Below are positions 55,370-64,000 of a stretch of DNA of 64,000 bases, piece by piece. A program made the position numbers and the translations under genes. The notes under the pieces were generated by a model, which searched no databases, had not been told where the DNA came from, and saw only the letters and a list, made by a program, of their open reading frames with translations. Position 1 is the first letter of the stretch, and each line of letters starts with the position of its first letter. The stretch is from Triglochin maritima (lineage: Eukaryota > Streptophyta > Magnoliopsida > Alismatales > Juncaginaceae), in NCBI GenBank assembly GCA_963682175.1, contig OY821775.1:32052053-32116052 (forward strand), in the 5' to 3' direction.

Positions 55370-56135
55370 TGTTAGCAGGAATTGTTTGACAAAACATTTT
55401 GTAGTGTTGGGATAATAGGGTGGTCGTATTTCGATATTTGTGTTGGAGGTAGAAGACAATACGAGAAATGCCCAAACTTGTTGCTCTTCTCATACTTTTA
55501 CACACATGACTTTGTATGCTATTTATAGCATTATACAAATGACTCTTAGACCCTCTCTGCATAAAGAGGACTTTTGCCCTGCTACCTTCTATGCTAATGA
55601 CAAGCAATCAAAACTATTCAAATCAAATTATTACAATGGATTATGACCTATCGTTTCAACTTCTCCTCATCTTTTCATCTTCCAACTTGATGTCTTGCTG
55701 CCAACTAGGATGTATTAAGATCAATTTTCAACATGTAGACCTTATGCTTTCTTCTCATATTACTATCACAATTAAGCAATTTATAATATTGTAGATGGAA
55801 GTAACATTGTCATTTAAAGATATTTTTGACCCCCATAATTCATACTAAAATATTGGTTAATTATGATATTATGCAACAAGTACATTTTTTTCATCCAAAC
55901 AACTGCTGCAAGTCAGGGATATTAGTTTATGCAAAATATTGGTTAATTATGATATTATGATATTATGCAACAAGGAAATGAATGGAGAACTATCATGCGC
56001 ACACGCTTAATGTTTATTATATTTGTTTCATCGATAATATATTTCTCATATGGCTTAAGTGGGAGAATATAAGAATTTTTGATCCAAACGCCACATGATA
56101 TTATTAATTATTATTATTAGATTAAGCCAAATATA
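55370..56135 (+). repeat. E3 3' LTR and flank, end not resolved
   Basis: TGTTAGCAGG follows AACAAGGAGTA. An inverted TGCTATTTATAGCA lies near 55518. The sequence then shows a duplicated block (AAAATATTGGTTAATTATGA at about 55848 and 55936) and a 22-bp repeat CTGCTGCAAGTCAGGGATAT (about 55904 and 56141). No matching 5' LTR is present for comparison. Confidence 0.5.
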
Positions 56136-56169
56136 CACTGCTGCAAGTCAGGGATATTTCGTTGGGTTT

Positions 56170-56680
56170 TTTCACTTATCGCATCGGGTTGACCACCCTA
56201 GCTAACAAATGTGGTAGTGGGGAGACGTGCTAATGGAGGGTTTTTACGTCAGACAAACAACAAACGTGGTACGTAGAAACACCACGTCGGTTTCAGCCAA
56301 ACAACCGATGTGGTATGTCCTCTTATTAGAAACATAATTTTGCAAAACAAATCAAATAAAATAACATACCATGTCGGTTTTGCCTACACCTGACGTGGTA
56401 TGTAGAAACAACATGTCGACTTCAGCCAAACAACTGACGTTGTATATCCTTTTATGAACAATAGAATTTCACAAAAAACATTAAATAAAAGGATATACCA
56501 CATCGGTTTGTAGCCTACAACTGATGTGATATGTAGAAACACCATGTCTGTTTCAGCCAAAAAATCGACGTGGTATTATGTTTCATTTGATTTTTTTTCC
56601 AAATTTTGTTTTTAATAAGAGGACATACCACGTCGGTTGTAGGATAGAAATTGACGTCGTATGTCCTTTTATATTATTTT
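56170..56680. repeat. CACTA A subterminal repeats
   Basis: About ten direct and inverted copies of ACCACGTCGGTTT / CGACGTGGTATGTC, separated by 20-90 bp. Confidence 0.85.
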
Positions 56681-56889
56681 TGCAAAATTATATTTTATTT
56701 TTAATTTCTCATAAAATTCCCTGCAATTGGAAAGGAATTTACACCACATTCACTTTCAGTTATGCAAATGTTGAATCCTTCACATCAGCACCAATGATAT
56801 CATATATTCATCTATTATAATAAATTGTTAACAACATTTATCTACAACAACTGATAAACTTATATTTATCAATTAAATTGTTAACAACA

Positions 56890-58094
56890 TAAGAGTAATG
56901 AAAAAAGAAGACCACTTCTTTAGCGTAATGTCGATATCCTCCTGTGAATACGATTGAAGGGTTTCTTCAAAAATCTACAAAGTAAACAAACTCATATATT
57001 AACATATAAATTGTGCCACGAAACCTATATAACGCAACATAAGATATATATCAAAATTTACCTCTCTTAAATCTTCCACTTCCAATCCCTACTCAACAAT
57101 TTGTTCTATATACTTCATTATGTAGTAACCACATTCAGTTTTTGACACTTGTTTAACGTACTACGATTACGATGTCATGTATATTAGGAAAAAATGAAAT
57201 TAATGCAAAATATAATGCATATTATCAAAACAAACATTAATGAATCATCTTAGCTTCATGGCATGCCAACTTGTTAGCTTCTTTTGAGTCCGTTTTTTTA
57301 CTAAACACCTTATAGATATCCATGGCTCTACAAAAACATGAAAATGATCGAAAGTGAATTCAAACATTCAATAAAAACATATTTACTTAGAATATGAAGG
57401 TATTTATTCACAAGAACTTACAACTGAATAGTATGCTTCAAAATGTTTTTGGGTTGTTTGATGCCAAATGATCAAACTAATATGCAGCATTTGCATCAGA
57501 ACATAAAATAGCTAACATCCATGACCACTAAAAATCATTAAAGTTAAACAACTTCATTAATTATTTAATGTTAATGTTCTTTATAATTCCCAATTGAAAT
57601 ATAATGAAATTACAAATATTAAAGAATGTAATGAAATACATACGTCTCCCAATATGATGCTAGATAATAGGTCTTTTGTCCTTCTTGCATCACCTTCGCA
57701 ATTTTCTGTGGTCTATTATCATTATTTCGATTTCCTAGGTTCCATAGTGGAGTGGGACACAGATAACCAATTTTTTTGCCAAAGGACATTTGCTAGAGAT
57801 GCCTATTAAAATCAATATAAAGTGATTTAAATTGAAATTTAACATTAACGTGTATAAAAAAAGATGAACATGACTTAGTTTAAGTGAACCGGGATGATTG
57901 TTATACACAATCTTTTTATCTTCAAAAATTGCATCACATCAGCCATCGTGACATAGCTTTGCTTCTATGTTGTCTTCAGTTGTGTCACCTACAATTGCTT
58001 TCTCCAAAACACTTTGAACCATAGAATCTTTGGGTCTATCTTTTATCCAAGTGTATAACATTTTGCAATTCATAGGAAATAGATTCTCGTCAAA
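56890..58094 (-). pseudogene. ULP1-like cysteine protease relic of CACTA A
   Basis: Read downward on the minus strand, exon-like pieces are separated by AT-rich gaps. 58090-57940: FDENLFPMNCKMLYTWIKDRPKDS...; about 57700-57620: KVMQEGQKTYYLASYWE; about 57540-57430: a HW-like GHGC, then LAILCSDANAAY, then DHLASNNPKTF; about 57160-57060: VKQVSKTECGYYIMKYIEQIVE; about 56985-56920: IFEETLQSYSQEDIDITLKKW. The KTECGYYIMKY block contains the expected catalytic Cys of the C48 (ULP1/SENP) fold. The His-Trp block is partly degraded. Such domains are carried by some plant CACTA and MULE elements. Whether they act on SUMO is not shown. Stops and lost splice sites suggest a dead gene. Confidence 0.65.
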
Positions 58095-58610
58095 CACTAC
58101 AGAAATATAGGTTTCACTGACGGAACAACATCCGTCGGTATACAATGACATACACTGACGGATTGCGTAGGCCGTCGGTGTACACGTTCACTGACAGATG
58201 TGGTCGATAACTCTAATGGAAAGGGGTTGTCGTCCAAAGGTTTCATAGTATTCGTCATAGCAGAAACATACACCGAGGGATAGATCCTTCAGTATAGATT
58301 TTGACTGCACGACGAAATGATTTTTTTTCACGAAAAACCTACACCGACTGATATATAGGCGTTGGTGACTCACTCAAATACTCTAATGGATAACATCCAT
58401 CGGTGACAAGTTCAAATCTCGATAAAATGAATTTATTTTGCGGAAACACAAGCACCGATAACCAGGAAAGCTACACGAATGGATCCATCTGTTGGTACAT
58501 TAAGGCATCAACAGATATTGTCTGTTGGTGTAGGATTTGTAAAAAAGACCATTGAAGTTGATATGATACCAAACACCAACGGATATCGACCATCAGTGTA
58601 GGGTTTTATC
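58095..58610 (+). repeat. CACTA B TIR and subterminal repeats
   Basis: CACTACAGAAA terminus, then about a dozen direct or inverted copies of CATCCGTCGGTGTA / TACACTGACGG. Confidence 0.88.
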
Positions 58611-58639
58611 AGGACCTTAATCAGGCTTCACCCTTCACT

Positions 58640-59240
58640 TTCCTTTTCTAAAAACACAAAATCGCCGAACAACTCGCCGCCCATCGTCCGCCTTATCCCT
58701 GCGCCATCTCCCCCTCACCGTTACTTCCCACACCGCCACTTCGCACTGTAAGCATCTCTATTCCTCTTCCGCGAACCCGATCTCACACTCTTCCCTTCCC
58801 CCACCCCGCGTCGTCACCCCAACCCTGCACCGTCGCCCCCATTAACCTCTCTCGACCTCTCCCAAACCGACGCCTCCCACCCCAAATCGAAACTAACCCC
58901 TCCCAAACCCAAACCGAGACCTCCCAAATCCAAACCCTACTTCTTCACAAACCCTCCCTCTTCCCAAACCTCTTCCTCGATTTGTTCCTTTTCCCAAACC
59001 TAACCCTCAGCCCCAAACCCGTTCCCAAAGGCGACTCCCAGCCCCAAACCCATCACCAAACACGAGACCAACCTCGAACCCGACCCCAAACTTGACCCTA
59101 AGACCAAACCTGTCCCCAAATGCAACCCCAAGGCCCAAACCCCACCCCAAATGCGACCCTCGACCCGATACTCGTTCCCAAGTGCGACCCCTAGTACCAA
59201 ACCTGAACCCAAACCTGACCCCCCACCCCAAACCCGACCC
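58640..59240 (+). other. GC-rich 5' region with CCCAAACC(C/T)GA repeats
   Basis: CT/CA-rich sequence in a generally AT-rich element. From about 58850 to 59245 an imperfect CCCCAAACCCGACC-type unit is reiterated about 20 times. The minus-strand Gly/Val-rich frames here are products of the repeat, not genes. Confidence 0.6.
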
Positions 59241-60741
59241 CGAACAAGTATTTAGATTATAATTTGGATGTTTTAAATTTATATTGTTTTGATAAATTAA
59301 TGTATATACGTTTTAGATTAACAATAAGATTATAGTTTAGATTATTTGTTTTGATAGATTTACATTTTTTACTTTGGTTTGAATGTAGTTTGAATTTGAT
59401 TATTTTGATAGTTTAATTGTAATTCGAATGTAAATTTAAATATAGTTGTAATGTGATTGCAACATATTTTGAATGTAGGTTAGAAAATATTTTATATGAA
59501 TGTTTGAATGTGAATGTCAATGAAGTTTAAAAATGCTTTTTATGATAACTTATAATATTGTTTGAATGTGAATGTGAAGTGCAATATTTTATATGCATTG
59601 TGGAATCCTTTTTGTTTCTAGAGGGATTTACAAAAAAAGTGTTGTTGCTTTATAGGGGAGGTTCTGCAAAATTTTAAAAAACAATCGGTAGAAAATTGTA
59701 ATCAATAACACGTTATGGATTCCCCTATAAAATTAAATGGAAGTTTAAGTCAAACAAATATTTTCGTTTTGTAGGATCAAACATTCCGTCTTGTAGGATT
59801 AAACAGAATTGATACAATTTTAAGTCAAATAAATTTAATTCCGAATTGTAATCAAATGGAATTAAACTAAGGTTGGGGTTGGTGTATTAGATTTTAGATT
59901 GTATTTTTTTATTCAAAATTGTATTTTGGATTTAAAATTTAGAAATAAATTTTGGATTTAAAGTTTAGGATTGCATGTATGCTTGGTTGGAAACAAGATT
60001 TGTTATAAGGATAAGAGAATTGGATGTTGCGGTTGGTGTATTAAATTTTCAATTTAGGATTCTACTTTGTATTTAAAATTGTTTTTTTGCATTTAAAAGT
60101 TAGTATTAGATTTTGGATTAGTTGGAGGTGCTTGTGAATTCATGATATGAATGTAAATGTGGTTTTCCTTGTTAATGTAGGATTTCCAAAATTTCAATTT
60201 ATGAAAATATAGGGGAGGTGTTGCCAAAATTTCTAATAAATAGTTATTCTAGATTTACATTTTAGTTATATTGATTTGGATTGAGTGGAATGTGCTAGTG
60301 CGATTGAGTTAGTTGGATTGTGTTGGATAATAGATTTAGTTAGATTGAATTTATTTGAATTGATTTGCATAAGTTGGATGTGATAATTAGATTAAGTTTA
60401 GATTTCTTTTATTTGATAGCACAAATATTGAGTTTATTTGAATTAATTTGGATAAGTTGGATGTGATAATTAGATTAAGTTTGAATTGGGTTTATTTGAT
60501 AGCACAAATATTTGGTTTATTTGAATTGATTTGGATATGCTGGATGTCAAAACTAGAATAACTTTGAATTGGGTTTATTTGATAACACAAATATTGGATT
60601 TATTTGAATTGATTTGGATAAGTTGGATGTGATAATTTGAAGTTGTCAATTTGATGATGATAGAGGTTGAATAATTTATATTGGATTTGGTTATGCTTAA
60701 CGTGTTATGTTTAACATGTTTTGTTTTAAATCAATAGAATT
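59241..60741 (+). other. AT-rich CACTA B intron/leader-like region
   Basis: No gene. An about 80-bp unit around TTGAATTGATTTGGATAAGT TGGATGTGATAATTAGATT is repeated roughly four times at 60350-60645. Confidence 0.55.
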
Positions 60742-62430
60742 ATGAGCTCAGAGAGAAGTTGGATGTATGAGAAGAGAATTACTCCGAAATTCCTAGAAAA
60801 TCTAAAGTCATTCCTGAGTCTCGCCATTGGTCCTCACAACCAATACATTCATGATCAGAATAAATCTTATGCCCATGCAAGAAGTGTTGTAACAATAAGT
60901 AGGCAATTAGAGGCGACGTCGTTGATGATATCATCATAAATGACTTTGTTGGCAAATTACCAGCAGTGAATTTTTCACAAAGAAGGTATTGTCAATTCAA
61001 GTGCACAAGTAGTCACGACAATATACAACAAAACCAACAGAGATTAGTCAGGATGACCCAACCGACATAGAGAGGATGATACAAGATGTGGTCGAAAGTG
61101 GCAGCGTCAGAACCGATTCGTCGAGACCGGGGATTATAAATTATGCTCAAAATTTTCTTGGTTACATGAAGGACGGAGATCAACCGTTTTATCCCAAGTG
61201 CAAACCAGAATTGACTAGATTATCATTCGTCGTCAAAGCATTTCACGTGAAGAGCACAAGTAGATGGACATACACAACATTTGATAAATGGTTAGCATAT
61301 CAAGTAGAATTACTTCCCGAGGGAAAGCTGTTTGCCGAAGGATACACATGAGACGTAAACGCCGGTTGCCAACTTACGGTTTGATTATGAAAATATCCAT
61401 GCCTGTAAGAATCATTGCACGCATTACTGGAGAAAAAAAAGAATGCTGATTCATGTTCTACGTACATGGAATGTCGTTGGGTAATTGCGCAAGGGGAAGA
61501 CAAAGTAGAAACTGAAAATTCTGGAGTCCGAAAAAGCAAAAGAATTCCAGAAGCACTTGTGCGGTACTTCCTATTAAAGACAAGACTCCGCACGTTATAT
61601 CTCACTGTTGATATTGCCAAGTCGATGAGATGACATGTGGAGGAACAACAAAAGGATGGGAAATTTCGTCATCCGGCTGATTTTGAATGTTGGGCCGAGT
61701 TAGACAACAAACATCACTCTTTTGCTTCAGAAATAACAAATATGAGGTTAGGTTTGGCATCAGATGGGTTCCAACCATTAAATCTGAGACATCATAGTAT
61801 TTGGCATGTATGCTAGTGCCTTATAATATCCCACCGTGGATGAGAATGAAACAGAAGTTTTTAATTATGTCGCTAATCATTCCCGGTTATCCTGGCAACA
61901 AGCTAGATGTTTGTTTGCAACCACTTATCGAAGAGCTAAAAGAACTTTGGGAAGAGGGTTTAGATACTCATGATGCTTATAGTTAGTCATATTTCATGTT
62001 GTGAGCAGCCTTGTTGCGGACAATAAATCACTTTCCTACGTATGCAAATTTGAGGGGTTGGATGACTAAGAGTATATGGCATGTCCTTACTGCATGGAAG
62101 ATACTCATTCCATTTTTCTTAAGAATAGTGGCAAGAATTTTTATTTCGGTCACCATTGGTGGCTAGACGAAGATCACCATTGGAGGAGAAATAAAAGAGC
62201 ATTTGATGGCAAAGAGGAACATAAAGGTCTACTAGAATACAAATTAGGGGAAGATGTTTTTAAGTATCTGCAAATTTGTACTCTGGGTGTTGGCAATAAC
62301 TAGAGTAACAGAAGTATATTTTTCCAGTTACCGTACTGGAATGATCTTGTAGTTTGGCACAATATCGATGTGATGCACACTGAGCAGAATGTGTGTGACA
62401 GTTTGTTGAATAATCACAAATATTGACAAA
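60742..62430 (+). pseudogene. CACTA B TNP2-type transposase relic
   Basis: Segments in order. 60742-60939: SERSWMYEKRITPKFLENLKSFL (transposase-associated zinc-domain start). 61076-61351: INYAQNFLGYMKDGDQPFYPKCKPELTRLSFVVKAFHVKS...FDKWL. 61415-61633: CSTYMECRWVIAQ, IPEALVRYFLLKTRLRTLY. To 61980: HVEEQQKDGKFRHPADFECW, MRLGLASDGFQP, LVPYNIPPWMRMKQKFLIMSLIIPGYPGNKLDV, LQPLIEELKELWEEGLDTHDA. 62076-62303: ACPYCMEDTHSIFLKNSGKNFYFGHHWWL...FDGKEEH. Then IFFQLPYWNDLVVWHNIDVMHTEQNVCD. This is Transposase_21 (PF02992-type) nearly end to end, with several frameshifts and stops. DUF4218/DUF4216 are absent, so the C-terminus was lost near 62430. Confidence 0.85.
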
Positions 62431-62489
62431 AGAAAGCAAAGATAATCACAAATCAAGAGGTCACTTAGTTGAAATGGGTATCAGAAGAG

Positions 62490-63720
62490 ACTTGCATTTG
62501 TGTAGTACTTAAACATGTCCTGATTTTCAGATGCTTTTGTCGTTTGACCTTCAACCTGAAATATAAAGAAATATTATTAGAACACCTACATGAGTAATAT
62601 GTCAACAATTATATTTCTTGGCAACCTTTCCGGCAATCATATTTTCCTCAAGCTTACGGTATCCCCCTCGAGACAATTGGTGTTGAAACTTGTTTTTAGA
62701 TTGACATTCTTTGTTAATCACTCATAATTCCTACTACAAAAAATAAGAGATTAATTATCATAATAAACATTTCAATGTATAAACAATGTGCAAATGTATA
62801 TTACACCAAAACTTCTGGAGTTAGTCTTGCTCTTTTGAAATCAGCCCATGTCATCTGATAAATATAATTCTAAATTGCACATGAATCTCGATCCTTGTAC
62901 TCCACAAAGATGAAAGTGAATGTCAGCTTGGTTTTGAAATCTTTCCATCGAATCCTCACATTCGACATCCACTTCTTTTTCAACTCTTTAGTGGAATGAA
63001 AACTGAAATTTTCTTACAACACGAAAATAATGAAAAGTAGTATTAGTTAGATAGGAAATTGTAAAGAAAATAATTAACTTAAAAAAATCTTAAAAACCAT
63101 GAACTAACCATTGCATCATTCCAAATTTGCACTTTTAATGATACATCCACGGTTGACCATTTGTCCACACAAATATTTACTTTGTTTGTCGCAAGAGTAC
63201 CCAAATAACTTGTCCAATAAATTTTGTTTTCTCTGGTTAGCTTCAAGACCAAAACAAACTACAAAGACAATGGAACTTCTTGCTTAATCTTTCCTAAAAC
63301 TCTAACATAAGAGTAGTTTTGCGGGCATGAGACGCCATCATTTCATCATCACTCGTAGCGTCGACAATTTTCTCATTGTTTGACTTGCGGCGGTCAGACT
63401 TCTTTTCAGGAGCCATTCATCTGAAATAAACAAAAAAACAAAGATAACGCAATATGAAGTGTAATAAAATAACCACATTCAAAATCAACATCTCAGTAAA
63501 CGTTGTATCAATTTATATGGTGCTACTTTCACGATTATTTAAATAAAAGAGAAGAATCTCTATTTTCTTCGAATAATTCTTGTTATGACATATCCAACAC
63601 CAATTTATATGTTATTGGAACACAGAGGGAAAGACTTCTAGTGGCAAATTCAAGACAAATGTTTTAGTTATATCGCTTGGATTTAAACAAGAGTTCAAAA
63701 AGAAAAAATGGAATACTCAC
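62490..63720 (-). pseudogene. CACTA B second gene (plant transposase Ptta/En/Spm-like), multi-exon
   Basis: Exon-like blocks on the minus strand. From 63427 (after ..TTATTTCAG): ATG MAPEKKSDRRKSNNEKIVDATSDDE. After a one-base shift: NYSYVRVLGKIKQEVP, a stop, then IYWTSYLGTLATNKVNICVDKWSTVDVSLKVQIWNDAM, with a possible donor at about 63110. From 63003 (acceptor ATTTCAG): ELKKKWMSNVRIRWKDFKTKLT...VEYKDRDSCAI, a stop, MTWADFKRARLTPE. About 62735-62645: NKFQHQLSRGGYRKLEENMIAGK. About 62562-62490: EGQTTKASENQDMFKYY. This order (SYLGTLAR..., W..F.., SRGGY..LE) is that of the short CACTA accessory protein. GTGAGT at 63719 marks a likely 5'-UTR intron to 63428. Confidence 0.7.
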
Positions 63721-63951
63721 CTTCGATCTGTCAGGTAGACTGGTTGGGGGCGGCTCTGGTCTTGTCAGATGGTTAGGAGGGACTGCGTAAAAGGTGGCAG
63801 TTCTCTGAGGGGGCTGCTCGAGAGAGACTGGGTTGTTGTGGGTGATCGGGGTTGGTTCGGGGCTGCTCAGGAGGGATTGGGTCAGTGCGGGCGGTCGGGA
63901 CCGGAACTGCTCTAAGTGTTTCAAAGGGGGAAGGGTGAAAATTCCTATCAC
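63721..63951 (-). other. Proline-rich leader exon of the CACTA B minus gene
   Basis: An open minus-strand frame (MIGIFTLPPLKHLEQ...) runs into a GTGAGT donor at 63719. Joining to the acceptor at 63428 puts a TGA directly before the next ATG. It is therefore more likely 5' UTR than coding. Confidence 0.35.
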
Positions 63952-64000
63952 TGAGGGTTTATGTGTTTGATTTTTGGGGTGAAAGTTAAAAGTGCATACG

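Larger units (their letters stand above)
56136..58094 (-). mobile_element. CACTA element A with ULP1-like gene, truncated
   Basis: Subterminal ACGTCGGTT...GACGTGGTATGT repeats (56170-56680) lie at the left and a minus-strand ULP1-type gene relic at the right, cut off at 58094 by element B. The outer left end near 56136 reads CACTGCTGC rather than CACTAC and is uncertain. Confidence 0.65.
58095..64000 (+). mobile_element. CACTA element B (En/Spm), runs past the window end
   Basis: CACTACAGAAATATAGG begins at 58095. Subterminal CCGTCGG repeats follow to 58610. There is a TNP2-type gene on plus and a second gene on minus, the usual convergent CACTA layout. The right TIR is outside the window. 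Confidence 0.85.

Noticed and set aside
59000..59231. Gly/Val-rich minus-strand frames
   Set aside because: They are translations of the CCCAAACCCGA repeat, with no initiation context or domain.

Overview
The window is gene-poor flowering-plant nuclear DNA, probably from a eudicot. I see no convincing host gene. Nearly everything is a mobile element or its relic: Ty3/gypsy of Athila/Tat and chromovirus type, Ty1/copia, one LINE, and CACTA (En/Spm) DNA transposons. The species cannot be named from the sequence. The plant assignment rests on tRNA-primer sites next to TG...CA LTRs, plant CACTA transposase domains, and the Athila-type leader that begins right after the LTR.

Left part (1-7530). 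A decayed CACTA transposase (about 1480-2330) is followed by a dense array of a TTTAAAGGACA-type motif. Next comes a broken gene resembling the 'putative plant transposon protein' family, which runs into a polypurine tract and a 1.7 kb LTR (5024-6710). A LINE reverse-transcriptase C-terminal relic follows.

7533-22775 is one minus-strand, non-autonomous gypsy element (E1). It has a gag-like zinc-knuckle ORF and a fragment resembling an RT motif, but no working pol. Its body is split by the most striking object here. 11085-16279 is a perfectly ordered LTR-int-LTR-int-LTR-int-LTR-int-LTR array: five 742-743 bp LTRs and four 370-371 bp internal cassettes, each with its own PBS and PPT, bounded by one AGAGG target-site duplication (TSD). 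The 5' LTR of E1 is itself interrupted by a truncated gypsy element (18623-21439).

25052-55369 is a nested stack whose layers I could resolve from 5-bp TSDs. A fossil copia element (E3) was hit by gypsy-like E4 (26930-41898, TSD TGTAG) and by copia E5 (42076-53258, TSD AAGTG). E4's 3' LTR was hit by a solo LTR E6 (28824-41141, TSD TCTTG). E6 carries a solo LTR E7 (29018-30451) and the gag-protease-only element E2 (31920-40849), which encloses another solo LTR. E5 carries E8 (44627-47770, TSD ACAAC).

The right end holds two CACTA elements. Element A has subterminal repeats at 56170-56680 and a minus-strand ULP1-like protease relic. It is abutted at 58095 by element B, whose TIR, CGTCGG-rich subterminal repeats, TNP2-type transposase relic (plus strand) and multi-exon second gene (minus strand) run to the window edge.

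Only one long ORF is fully open: the 856-codon gag-protease of E2. Short palindromes and hairpins, several with compensatory base changes, recur upstream of the TATA box, in U5, and in one 3' non-coding region of the LTR elements. They are the main unexplained signal.
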